Below the pieces are notes generated by a model. The model was given only the letters and a program-made list of their open reading frames with translations, had not been told where the DNA came from and ran no database searches. Shown here in pieces: positions 1 to 7,267 of a stretch of DNA of 15,587 bases. The stretch lies in assembly GCF_902491705.1 (NCBI RefSeq), contig NZ_CABUIW010000056.1, positions 1 to 15,587 on the forward strand, in the 5' to 3' direction. How positions within the stretch are numbered: the stretch's first letter is position 1; every line of letters starts with the position of its first letter. Both the position numbers and the translations under genes were made by a program. Source of the DNA: an uncultured Lactobacillus sp. Lineage in GTDB: Bacteria; Bacillota; Bacilli; Lactobacillales; Lactobacillaceae.

Positions 1-117
1 GCTCAAGCTATAGAGGAATATATCAAATACTATAACGAAGAAAGGATAAAGAGCAGATTAAAAGGCTTAACTCCGAAAGAATATCGGAATCAAGCCTCTA
101 TTAATCCTATGTTTTAA
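1..117 (+). CDS. IS3-family transposase, C-terminal end (partial)
   Basis: The window opens inside this gene; only the last 38 codons and the TAA stop are present. The residues (AIEEYIKYYNEERI, then SRLKGLTPKEYR) are the typical C-terminus of the IS3-family OrfB DDE integrase, in which a YNxxR block is followed by LxGLTPxEYR. The stop is only two bases from the terminal inverted repeat, as is usual in IS3 elements. The catalytic residues and OrfA lie outside the window, so activity cannot be judged. The IS150-like subgroup is likely from the terminal sequence but not proven. Confidence 0.88.
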   Translation, partial: AQAIEEYIKYYNEERIKSRLKGLTPKEYRNQASINPMF

Positions 118-119
118 AA

Positions 120-144
120 TGTCTACTTTTTAGGTCCCACTTCA
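120..144 (+). repeat. Right terminal inverted repeat of the IS3-family element
   Basis: The segment starts TGTCTAC just after the transposase stop and ends CCCACTTCA. Read on the other strand it begins TGAAGTGGGACC, the TG...CA form expected for IS3-family ends. The left end is outside the window, so the boundary is inferred from family form. The target-site duplication would be the bases from 145 (GTA or GTAC). Confidence 0.7.
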
Positions 145-170
145 GTACCAAGATTTAGCAACTTTTTTTA

Positions 171-1922
171 TTATTTTTTAAATTGATTGTGCACATATTG
201 CGCGTAAAGCGGTGTTGATTTAATTAATTCATCATGAGTCCCAGATCCTGAAACAGTTCCATGATCGATGAAGTAAATACAATCTGCATCCACAATCGTA
301 CTCAATCTATGTGCAATTACCAGAGTTGTTCGATCTTTCATCAATGAATTAAGCGCCTTTTGCACCATTGCCTCAGATTCTGAATCTAGACTAGCTGTTG
401 CTTCATCCAGCATTAGGATCTTAGGATCACGCAAAAATGCACGAGCAATCGCAATTCGTTGACGCTGACCACCTGATAATTTAATACCTCGCTCACCTAT
501 TTGTGTATCAAGGCCATCATCCATTTCTTTAACAAACTGATCTGCATATGCCATTTTTAAAACGCGCCATAATTCTGCTTCATCTACTTCTTTATCCAGT
601 CCGTAAACCAGATTTTCACGAATTGTACCTGGCATTACAGCAGAATTTTGTCCCACAAGACCAATTTGCTTGCGCCAATTGCTTAAATCAATATCCTTAA
701 TTTCAGTATCGCCAATAACAATTTTTCCAGAAGTTGGTTGATAGAATTGCTCAATTAATGAAAAGATTGTTGATTTACCACCACCTGATGGACCAGCAAA
801 AGCTACGACAGTATTGGGTTTAGCCGAGAAATTGATGTTATGAAGGATTGGCTTATCTTTTTCATATTCAAAATTAACATTTTCAAATTTCAAAGTCTTA
901 TTAGTAATATCAACTTGCTTTTTATCAGCAGTAGTTTCTTCATCTTCTTGTAAAATCTGATTAATTCTTTCAGTTGAACCACTGGTTTGTGAAAGACGGT
1001 TGAAGAACTGACTGATGATAATTACTGGTGACATAATTTGAAAAAGATACATCAAAAATGAAACCAATGCACCCATAGTTAATGAGCCATTCATTACTCG
1101 AATTGCCCCATAACCTAAAATGCCTAAAAACATGACCATCATCAGCATATTAGTAATAGGTGAAGTGAGCGAATTAATCAGCGCTTCTTTCACACCGATT
1201 CCGTAAAGGCTATCAATACGGTGATTACCGTCTTTTAGTTCTTTTTGCTCACCATTAGATGATTTAACTAATCGAATTTCACCTAAGACACTGGTTGAAT
1301 CACTAGAAAAATTAGCTAACTCATCTTGACGTCTGCGGCCAATACTGCGGGATTTTTGCATGATTGGCAAAACAGCCAAAATAATCAAAGGTACACCAAC
1401 AAACATCAAAATCGTCATTTGCCAATCCATGGCTAGCATAATGATTAATGCACCAAAGAATTGTAAAAGTGATGTCATTGCATTAGGCAAGGTTGATGCA
1501 AGCAGCTCTTTAACTTGAGAAGTATCATTCACCAAGCGCGAACTAATTTCACCAGTTTTAGTATTATCAAAATATGTAACCGGCATATGAAGAAGTTTGC
1601 TCCACAACTTTTTACGCAGTTTTGCAACAACCTCTTCACCAAAAATACCCAAAATTAGTCCAGATAACGCACTGATAATCAGTCCACCTATGAAAATTAT
1701 GATAGTTAGGATGACTAAATTAGGACTTAGATTTTTAAAACCATTAATCAAACGCTGCGCTAGTTGCGGTACGAATAAGTTAGCAGCAGTAGCGATGAAT
1801 CCTAAGATAGTACCAATTACCAATTTGGAGTAATGGGGATGCAGGCTGTTAATTAGTTTAAAAAAGCTATTAAAGTTAAATTTATTTTGCTTATTTGATT
1901 TATTCGATATATCAGGCCTCAT
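171..1922 (-). CDS. ABC exporter half-transporter (permease fused to ATPase), multidrug type
   Basis: This 583-residue protein has the layout of homodimeric MsbA/LmrA/BmrA-type exporters. An N-terminal membrane domain has about six hydrophobic spans (roughly 34-53, 69-91, two within 146-190, 255-276, 284-305). The ATPase domain from about residue 345 has Walker A GPSGGGKS (377-384), Q-loop Gln425, signature LSGGQ (482-486), Walker B ILMLDE (502-507) and switch His538; all key residues are intact. It would export hydrophobic compounds or lipids across the cytoplasmic membrane, but the substrate cannot be read from sequence. The ATG has an excellent site, AGGAGG, six bases upstream. It follows a MarR-family gene on the same strand (85-base gap), an arrangement typical of drug-inducible pumps. 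No partner half-transporter is seen; an IS lies just downstream. Confidence 0.93.
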   Translation of the reverse strand: MRPDISNKSNKQNKFNFNSFFKLINSLHPHYSKLVIGTILGFIATAANLFVPQLAQRLINGFKNLSPNLVILTIIIFIGGLIISALSGLILGIFGEEVVAKLRKKLWSKLLHMPVTYFDNTKTGEISSRLVNDTSQVKELLASTLPNAMTSLLQFFGALIIMLAMDWQMTILMFVGVPLIILAVLPIMQKSRSIGRRRQDELANFSSDSTSVLGEIRLVKSSNGEQKELKDGNHRIDSLYGIGVKEALINSLTSPITNMLMMVMFLGILGYGAIRVMNGSLTMGALVSFLMYLFQIMSPVIIISQFFNRLSQTSGSTERINQILQEDEETTADKKQVDITNKTLKFENVNFEYEKDKPILHNINFSAKPNTVVAFAGPSGGGKSTIFSLIEQFYQPTSGKIVIGDTEIKDIDLSNWRKQIGLVGQNSAVMPGTIRENLVYGLDKEVDEAELWRVLKMAYADQFVKEMDDGLDTQIGERGIKLSGGQRQRIAIARAFLRDPKILMLDEATASLDSESEAMVQKALNSLMKDRTTLVIAHRLSTIVDADCIYFIDHGTVSGSGTHDELIKSTPLYAQYVHNQFKK

Positions 1923-1940
1923 GAAAACCTCCTACTAAAT

Positions 1941-1956
1941 AGTTAAGTATCTAACT
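1941..1956. promoter_or_regulatory. Candidate MarR operator (site A), at the exporter transcription start
   Basis: AGTTAAGTATCTAACT; the minus strand reads AGTTAGATACTTAACT. It contains TTAGATACTTAA, one of three TTAGATANYTAA elements around these two genes, and its ends form an inverted repeat AGTTA-N6-TAACT. It lies between the predicted -10 element and the exporter's ribosome binding site, where a bound repressor would block transcription. Assignment to the adjacent regulator is inference. Confidence 0.55.
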
Positions 1957-1964
1957 TTTTTAAT

Positions 1965-1994
1965 TATTTAAACACTTAGATATCTAATAGTCAA
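1965..1994 (-). promoter_or_regulatory. Candidate promoter of the ABC exporter gene
   Basis: On the minus strand, TTGACT (1989-1994) is separated by 18 bases from TAAATA (1965-1970). The -35 matches the consensus at five of six positions; the -10 is weaker. It would let the exporter be transcribed separately from, or in addition to, read-through from the regulator gene. The spacer holds the palindrome at 1976-1987. Confidence 0.45.
1976..1987. promoter_or_regulatory. Candidate MarR operator (site B), perfect palindrome in the promoter spacer
   Basis: TTAGATATCTAA is a perfect 12-bp palindrome between the predicted -35 and -10 of the exporter promoter. It fits TTAGATANYTAA, shared with sites A and C. 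A dimeric winged-helix repressor bound here would exclude RNA polymerase. Confidence 0.55.
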
Positions 1995-2007
1995 GTGCCT
2001 AATTTTT

Positions 2008-2439
2008 CTATTTAAGGCTTTTATTTATATTTTTCAAACTAGTTAAGAGATTATCAATATCCCGTTCATCTAATCTATCGATAATTTGTTGGTTAAGGTT
2101 GTCCATTTGATCATCAATTTCTTGTGCTATTTTTTCACCTTTTTCAGTTAAATAAATTCTTTTGTTTCTAGCTGAATTAGGATCAACTTTTCGCACAATT
2201 AATCCATCACGCTCCAAATTCTTCAACATGTTCGTGACTGATGCATTACGTAAATGGAAGAAATCGCTAAGTTCACGCTGGATCAAACCTGGATGCTTTT
2301 TAATATAGGCCATCGTATGAGCTTGTTGCGGTGTAACGTCTAAACTTGAGGTTTGTTGCATAATGAAACGCTGCGTCTGAATCATATAAAGGCGAAGTAG
2401 CCGATTTGCTTCAGCAAATTTTTCTTTTTTAGTTGGCAT
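2008..2439 (-). CDS. MarR-family winged-helix transcriptional regulator
   Basis: This 143-residue protein has the normal MarR length. A helical dimerisation segment (about 5-40) precedes a helix-turn-helix (about 52-81, LIQRELSDFFHLRNASVTNM), a wing with Asp86 and Arg91 in the usual DPNSARNKR setting (about 83-97), and a C-terminal dimerisation helix. Such proteins usually repress their own gene and a neighbouring efflux pump and are released by small aromatic ligands. The exporter gene is immediately downstream on the same strand, and matching operator-like elements lie before both genes. The ATG has AGAGGG at suitable spacing. The ligand is unknown. Confidence 0.92.
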   Translation of the reverse strand: MPTKKEKFAEANRLLRLYMIQTQRFIMQQTSSLDVTPQQAHTMAYIKKHPGLIQRELSDFFHLRNASVTNMLKNLERDGLIVRKVDPNSARNKRIYLTEKGEKIAQEIDDQMDNLNQQIIDRLDERDIDNLLTSLKNINKSLK

Positions 2440-2464
2440 AATATCCCTCTTTTCATTTTTATTA

Positions 2465-2473
2465 ATTATAACA
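2465..2473 (-). promoter_or_regulatory. Extended -10 promoter of the MarR gene
   Basis: The minus strand reads TGTTATAAT, a perfect TATAAT with an upstream TG (extended -10 form). It is about 25 bases upstream of the MarR start codon. There is no good -35; operator site C directly adjoins and covers that region. Confidence 0.55.
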
Positions 2474-2488
2474 GTTAGATAGTTAAGT
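2473..2488. promoter_or_regulatory. Candidate MarR operator (site C), autoregulatory
   Basis: AGTTAGATAGTTAAGT contains TTAGATAGTTAA, the third TTAGATANYTAA element. It matches the minus-strand reading of site A at 14 of 16 positions. Placed against the -10 of the regulator's own promoter, it suggests autorepression. Confidence 0.55.
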
Positions 2489-2505
2489 ATTATATTTTTT
2501 GTATC

Positions 2506-2543
2506 AAAAAACTCCTAAGTCTGAATTTTTTCACACCTAGGAG
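2506..2543 (-). terminator. Rho-independent terminator of the suf operon
   Basis: The arms at 2512-2524 and 2531-2543 pair over 13 positions with two mismatches (core CTCCTA/TAGGAG) around a six-base loop. On the minus strand the hairpin is followed by six T residues (A run at 2506-2511). It lies about 40 bases after the stop of the last suf-operon gene and before the MarR promoter. Confidence 0.8.
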
Positions 2544-2584
2544 ATTTATTTAGCATATATAAATAAATGAATATTGCTTGATTC

Positions 2585-2908
2585 TTATAGGTGAACTCCC
2601 AGAATCAAACGTGCTTCTCGGCTCATCTTATCCGGTGTCCATTGAGGATAATAAACTAACTTTACGTCACACTTTTTTATCCCATCAATACTCATTGCTG
2701 CTTTATGAATCAAATCAGTTAAAACATCAATAATTGGGCATCCCATCGTCGTCAAAGTCCAATTTATTTTGCATAAACCCTCATCATCTACATCGATATC
2801 ATAAATCAATCCCAGATCTATTAGCGACACACCAAGTTCTGGATCAATTACCTTAGCTAAAGCATCGTAAACTGCCTTTTCTTTTTCATTTAATTTATCT
2901 ACATCCAT
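2585..2908 (-). CDS. MIP18/DUF59-family Fe-S assembly factor (SufT/PaaD-like), last gene of the suf operon
   Basis: This 107-residue single-domain protein belongs to the MIP18 (DUF59) family. It shows the family's IDPELGVSLIDLGLIYDI segment (21-38), the TTMGCP loop with conserved Cys57, and a C-terminal WTPDKMS block (90-96). Relatives (SufT, PaaD, human CIAO2) act in late Fe-S cluster maturation or carrier function. Its ATG overlaps the sufB stop by one base (TAATG), with GGAAGGAG as ribosome binding site inside sufB, so it is translationally coupled and surely part of the operon. Its exact biochemical step is not established by sequence. There is no N-terminal extension as in the longer SufT proteins. 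Confidence 0.9.
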   Translation of the reverse strand: MDVDKLNEKEKAVYDALAKVIDPELGVSLIDLGLIYDIDVDDEGLCKINWTLTTMGCPIIDVLTDLIHKAAMSIDGIKKCDVKLVYYPQWTPDKMSREARLILGVHL

Positions 2909-4311
2909 TATCCAATTGCTCCTTCCATCTGGAAGCTAATCAAACGATTAAGTTCAACCGCATATTCCATTGGCAATTGCTTAGTAAATGGTTCAACAAA
3001 TCCCATAATGATCATCTCAGTGGCTTTTCTTTCAGGGATGCCGCGACTTTCAAGATAATAAAGTTCCTCATCTGAAATCTTAGAAACCGTAGCTTCATGT
3101 TCCATTGTCACATTGGAGTTTTCAATTGAATTAGTAGGAATAGTGTCTGAAGAAGATTTGTCATCCATGATGATGGTGTCACATTCAACGTGAGCCTTTG
3201 AACCAGATGAGTTTTTAGTAAAGTTGACACTACCACGATAATCGGTAGAGCCGCCACCTTTAGCAATTGATTTTGACACAATTGAACTCGAAGTATTAGG
3301 AGCGTTATGAATCATTCTAGAGCCAGAGTCTTGGTGAATACCCTTATGAGCTACAGCAATTGAAAGCATAGTTCCGCGTGCACCTTCACCGTTTAAATAA
3401 ACACTAGGATACTTCATGGTTACCTTGGCACCAAGATTACCATCAACCCATTCCATTGTGGCATGTGCATCAGCTGCAGCACGCTTTGTTTCCAGACTAT
3501 AAACATTATCTGACCAGTTCTGAATTGTAGTGTAACGGCAATATGCATCATGCATAACGTTAACTTCAACAACGGCCGCGTGCAAACTATCTGAAGAATA
3601 TTGTGGAGCAGTACAGCCTTCAACATAATCAAGGTGAGCACCTGGTTCAACGATGATCAATGTTCGTTCAAATTGACCAGAATTTTCTGCATTCAATCTA
3701 AAGTAAGCTTGAAGTGGTGTCATACATTTAACATCTTTTGGTACATAAATAAATGATCCACCTGACCACACAGCTCCATTTAAAGCCGCAAATTTATTAG
3801 AAGTTGGTTTCACAAGCTTACCAAAATACTTCTTAAAGATTTCTGGATATTTTTGTAAAGCTGTATCTGTATCAGTAAAAATGATGCCCATTTCATCGAA
3901 TTGCTTCTTCATATTGTGGTAAACCATTTCTGATTCATACTGGGCAGCAGAGCCAGCTAGATATTTACGTTCTGCTTGTGGAACTCCTAGTCTTTCAAAA
4001 GTTTCCTTAATATCATCTGGAACATCTTTCCAATCACGATACTTTTTATCAGTCATTTTTTGATAATAAAGCATGTTCTCAAGATCAAGATCTGAAAGAT
4101 CGGGGCCAAAATTAGGCATTGGCATTTTCTTGTAAATTTCATAGCATTTGAGTCTATAATCTAGCATCCACTTTGGCTCATGCTTTTCTGCAGAAATCTT
4201 ACGTACAATATCTTCAGTTAAGCCACGACCGGTTGAAAATTTCGGCTTCACATCATCGTGAAAGCCATATTGATAATTTTCATCTTTAACGATGTCTTCT
4301 ACTTTAGTCAT
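2908..4311 (-). CDS. sufB: Fe-S cluster assembly scaffold SufB
   Basis: SufB is the core subunit of the SufBCD complex, on which new Fe-S clusters are built. The 467-residue protein matches the usual Firmicutes length and opens with YQYGFHD, as in that group. The C-terminal half is the SufBD beta-helix. Cys233 in EGCTAPQ corresponds to E. coli Cys254, and Cys377 in ECDTIIMD to E. coli Cys405, the proposed sulfur-entry and cluster-assembly residues; these equivalences are by motif. I chose ATG at 4309-4311 because AAGGA sits eight bases upstream; a GTG at 4330-4332 would add seven residues but has no ribosome binding site. The start overlaps sufU by eight bases. Confidence 0.96.
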   Translation of the reverse strand: MTKVEDIVKDENYQYGFHDDVKPKFSTGRGLTEDIVRKISAEKHEPKWMLDYRLKCYEIYKKMPMPNFGPDLSDLDLENMLYYQKMTDKKYRDWKDVPDDIKETFERLGVPQAERKYLAGSAAQYESEMVYHNMKKQFDEMGIIFTDTDTALQKYPEIFKKYFGKLVKPTSNKFAALNGAVWSGGSFIYVPKDVKCMTPLQAYFRLNAENSGQFERTLIIVEPGAHLDYVEGCTAPQYSSDSLHAAVVEVNVMHDAYCRYTTIQNWSDNVYSLETKRAAADAHATMEWVDGNLGAKVTMKYPSVYLNGEGARGTMLSIAVAHKGIHQDSGSRMIHNAPNTSSSIVSKSIAKGGGSTDYRGSVNFTKNSSGSKAHVECDTIIMDDKSSSDTIPTNSIENSNVTMEHEATVSKISDEELYYLESRGIPERKATEMIIMGFVEPFTKQLPMEYAVELNRLISFQMEGAIG

Positions 4312-4771
4312 TCTCGTTTTCCTTACTTTCACCTAAAAGCATGCGATCTAATCCCCACCAAGCAAGCGTTGCACATTTAATTCTGGCAGGAAATTCCATA
4401 ATACTCGTTAAAATTTTTGCGTCTTTTAATTGATCAATCTCTTCTTCAGGATGTTCATGCCCCATTGCTAAATCTGAGAACAATTTAGATAGCCTAATAG
4501 CTTCATCCTGACTTTTACCAGTCATAAGAGTCGTCATTAAACTAGCTGAAGCTTGGCTAATAGTACATCCCTGCCCCTCAAAAGCAATTTGCTTAATCAC
4601 TTTTTGATCGTCGCTTAACTTTAAAGTTAGATGCAATTTATCACCACAACTTGGGTTATAAATTGTCGTTTGACGATCTGCATTATCAATCTCGCCGCGA
4701 TTGCGAGGATTTTGCGCATTCTCTAAAATTACTTGTCGATATAGCATTCTAAGTTGATCATTTAATGCCAT
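4304..4771 (-). CDS. sufU: Zinc-dependent sulfurtransferase SufU
   Basis: This 155-residue protein is SufU, the Gram-positive partner of SufS, rather than a true IscU scaffold. The zinc ligands are visible: Cys42 and Asp44 (SCGD), Cys69 (GQGCTIS) and Cys133 (RIKCATL). The segment between the second and third cysteines has the extra length typical of SufU (around GKSQDEAI), and the His found before the last Cys in IscU is Lys here. It takes persulfide sulfur from SufS and passes it to SufB. The ATG overlaps the sufS 3' end by 14 bases and is preceded by GAGGAG. It ends in an acidic tail. Confidence 0.95.
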   Translation of the reverse strand: MALNDQLRMLYRQVILENAQNPRNRGEIDNADRQTTIYNPSCGDKLHLTLKLSDDQKVIKQIAFEGQGCTISQASASLMTTLMTGKSQDEAIRLSKLFSDLAMGHEHPEEEIDQLKDAKILTSIMEFPARIKCATLAWWGLDRMLLGESKENEND

Positions 4772-5999
4772 TATTGAAAAACTCCTCTGTCTCTTTCAGC
4801 GCTGAAAGCAAATGGTCACAATCTTTTTGCAAATTAAAAATTGAAAAGCTTACGCGCGCAGTTGATTCAACGTTAAGTCTCTCCATTAAAGGTTGAGCGC
4901 AATGATGTCCAGCTCTGATTTGAATTCCTTCAAAGTCTAATGCAGTTGCTAAGTCGTGGGGATGCACATTATTTAAATTAAAGGCAATCACGTTAGTGTG
5001 CTTTTCGACATCTTTAGGACCATAAACTGTAACATATGACAACTCTTCTAATTTAGGTAGTACATATTTTGTAAGTTCATGTTCACGGCTTTGAATATCG
5101 TTAAGACCAATTTGATTGATAAAATCAATGGCACTAGCTAACCCAATTGCTCCAGAAATGTTGGGAGTTCCCGCCTCAAACTTTTGTGGTACAGCTGCCC
5201 AAGTTGTACGTTCTTTAGTTACCGATTCAATCATCTCGCCACCAAAACGATATGGTGGCATTACCTCAAGCAAATTCTTTTTGCCATATAAAATGCCAAT
5301 TCCATCTGGACCAAACATCTTATGTCCAGAAAAAGCATAAAAATCAGCATCTAAATCTTGCACGTCAATTGGAATGTGACCTGCAGCTTGAGCACCATCG
5401 ACCACGATTTTTGCACCATGGCTATGAGCTATTTTAGCTAAAGTCTTTATTGGATTAATTGTTCCTAGAACATTAGATGCATGTGCTATAGCAACTATCT
5501 TGGTTTTATCAGTAATTTTCTTTTTTGCATCATCAAGATCCAGCTGACCATCATCTGTAATATCAATGAACTTTAAAATAGCATGCTTCATTAAAGCCAA
5601 CTGCTGCCAAGGGACAAAATCGCTATGGTGTTCCATAATCGTCACAACGATTTCGTCTCCTTCATTAACATTCTGAAGCCCATAGGTTGAAGCAACTAAA
5701 TTCAAGCTGTCAGTACAACCAGCTGTGAAAATCACTTCACTTGCGTTTTTGGCGTTAATAAAATGTTGTACCTTTGCTCGAGCATCTTCATATGCCTGAG
5801 TAGCCTCAATACCTAATGTATCAACGCTACGGTGTACATTTGCTCTTTTGGCCTTTTCAAATTCATTAATCTTTTCAAGTACACTATTAGGAATCTGTGC
5901 AGTTGCGGCACTATCTAAATAGATTAATTTATGTCCATTTATTTTTTCTTGAAGAATTGGAAATTGATCACGAATTTGAAACAGCTTTTCTTTGTCCAT
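4758..5999 (-). CDS. sufS: Cysteine desulfurase SufS
   Basis: SufS is a class-V-fold PLP enzyme that converts cysteine to alanine and holds the sulfur as a persulfide. From the ATG it has 413 residues, the normal length. The PLP lysine is Lys227 in FSGHKMFGPDG, and the catalytic cysteine is Cys367 in RAGHHCAQP, the short-loop type II arrangement of SufS. The EHHSD and DGAQ cofactor-binding blocks are present. A TTG directly before the ATG (6000-6002) is an alternative start; the nearest Shine-Dalgarno, GGAAAG, serves either. The gene overlaps the end of sufD by 32 bases, suggesting coupled translation. Confidence 0.95.
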   Translation of the reverse strand: MDKEKLFQIRDQFPILQEKINGHKLIYLDSAATAQIPNSVLEKINEFEKAKRANVHRSVDTLGIEATQAYEDARAKVQHFINAKNASEVIFTAGCTDSLNLVASTYGLQNVNEGDEIVVTIMEHHSDFVPWQQLALMKHAILKFIDITDDGQLDLDDAKKKITDKTKIVAIAHASNVLGTINPIKTLAKIAHSHGAKIVVDGAQAAGHIPIDVQDLDADFYAFSGHKMFGPDGIGILYGKKNLLEVMPPYRFGGEMIESVTKERTTWAAVPQKFEAGTPNISGAIGLASAIDFINQIGLNDIQSREHELTKYVLPKLEELSYVTVYGPKDVEKHTNVIAFNLNNVHPHDLATALDFEGIQIRAGHHCAQPLMERLNVESTARVSFSIFNLQKDCDHLLSALKETEEFFNNGIK

Positions 6000-7257
6000 C
6001 AATTAACTTTCTTTCCAAAATTTTGATCATCTTAGCTCTTACTGATTTATCTGGAATTGAATCTAGGACTGCGCCTAAGAATCCACGAATTACCAAGCGT
6101 TCGGCTTGATCATATGGAATTCCGCGACTCATTAAGTAATCCATTTGAATTTGATCAACGGGTCCAACACTTGCCGCGTGAGCCGCAATAACGTCATTTT
6201 CATCAATTAATAAAAGTGGATTAGCATCCCCATGAGCATTGTCTGACATCATCAAAACTCTATTCTGTTGATCTGCCTTCGAGCCATGTGCGCCATGCAC
6301 AATTTGACCAATTCCGTTAAAAATTAAATTTGAATCCTCTAGTAAAACTCCACGTTGATTGATTAAACCAGTTGAATGCGGTCCACGATTGGTAACTCGA
6401 TTATTAATCCCCATCTTTTGCTTGCCACTAGTTACAGCAATAGCTTGAGAATTGGCATAACTGCCTTCACCAATTAACTCAGAATCAATGTCTCCAATTG
6501 TGTCACAGTCATTCATAAATCCAATGGCCCACTCAACATGAGCATCTTTTTTAATTTTGGCTCTTCGATTGAAATACAAAGTAGTTTGCTTGCTGATCTC
6601 TTCTAATGAAGAAAACTCAACTTTACTCTCAGGATTAGCAACAATTTCAACCATCATGCTGGCCGTATTTTTATGATCTCCAACTGTACTCAAATGTTGC
6701 AAAAACTTCACTGAAGATCCCTGTTCAGCCACGATTAAAATATGCGGATTCCAATTTGCATCTTGGGTACTATCTTGTATCAAATCGACCTCGATTGGAT
6801 TTTTAACCTGAACGTTTTTAGGAATATATAAAAATAGTCCTGAGTTAAAATACGCCATATGATTAGCAGTTAATTTATCTTCATTGGCATCAATAACTTC
6901 AGTCATCAGATATTTTTGAACCAATTCTGGATGATTTTTGATAGCTGAAAAAATATCAGATAAAATCACACCATCTTGCTTCATTTCTTCATCTAAGCTA
7001 ACTGAAACAGTGGTTTGACCAAACTGAATTAAATTTGCATTTTCATCTTTCTCAATTAAGGCAGGATCTGAGTCAAAAGGCTTAATACTTTCATTTTCCA
7101 TAAGTGGCCAATTTTTATAATGAAATCTCTGCATTCTTGGGAAATCTAGCTTATCAATTTGCTCAAAAGCTGCCTCTCTTTTTTCAAGCAGCCACTTGGG
7201 TTCTTCACGCTTTAGACTGTCTTCTTGCAATTGAGCAGCTTTACTTGTTTCTGACAT
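5968..7257 (-). CDS. sufD: Fe-S cluster assembly protein SufD
   Basis: SufD is the SufB paralogue that heterodimerises with it in the SufBCD scaffold. The 429-residue protein has the N-terminal helical segment with the PKWLLEKREAAFE block, then the SufBD beta-helix domain, and ends with the diagnostic HAASVGPVDQIQMDYLMSRG region. This carries the conserved His (in AAHAAS) near the cluster-binding interface, followed by GIPYDQAERLVIRGF. The ATG at 7255-7257 is chosen because AGAGG lies seven bases upstream. A longer open frame runs back to a TTG at 7284 inside sufC but has no ribosome binding site there. The gap to the sufC stop is ten bases. Confidence 0.94.
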   Translation of the reverse strand: MSETSKAAQLQEDSLKREEPKWLLEKREAAFEQIDKLDFPRMQRFHYKNWPLMENESIKPFDSDPALIEKDENANLIQFGQTTVSVSLDEEMKQDGVILSDIFSAIKNHPELVQKYLMTEVIDANEDKLTANHMAYFNSGLFLYIPKNVQVKNPIEVDLIQDSTQDANWNPHILIVAEQGSSVKFLQHLSTVGDHKNTASMMVEIVANPESKVEFSSLEEISKQTTLYFNRRAKIKKDAHVEWAIGFMNDCDTIGDIDSELIGEGSYANSQAIAVTSGKQKMGINNRVTNRGPHSTGLINQRGVLLEDSNLIFNGIGQIVHGAHGSKADQQNRVLMMSDNAHGDANPLLLIDENDVIAAHAASVGPVDQIQMDYLMSRGIPYDQAERLVIRGFLGAVLDSIPDKSVRAKMIKILERKLIDGQRKAVSNS

Positions 7258-7267
7258 TTTTCTACCT

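Larger units (their letters stand above)
1..144 (+). mobile_element. IS3-family insertion sequence, right end
   Basis: The transposase C-terminus and the terminal repeat together mark the right end of an insertion sequence that extends beyond the left edge. It lies 26 bases beyond the stop codon of the convergent ABC exporter gene, so it inserted into, or replaced, that gene's 3' flank. Confidence 0.8.

Noticed and set aside
3420..3650. 76-codon open frame on the minus strand within sufB
   Set aside because: It is an alternative frame of the well-supported sufB gene, with no start signals of its own.
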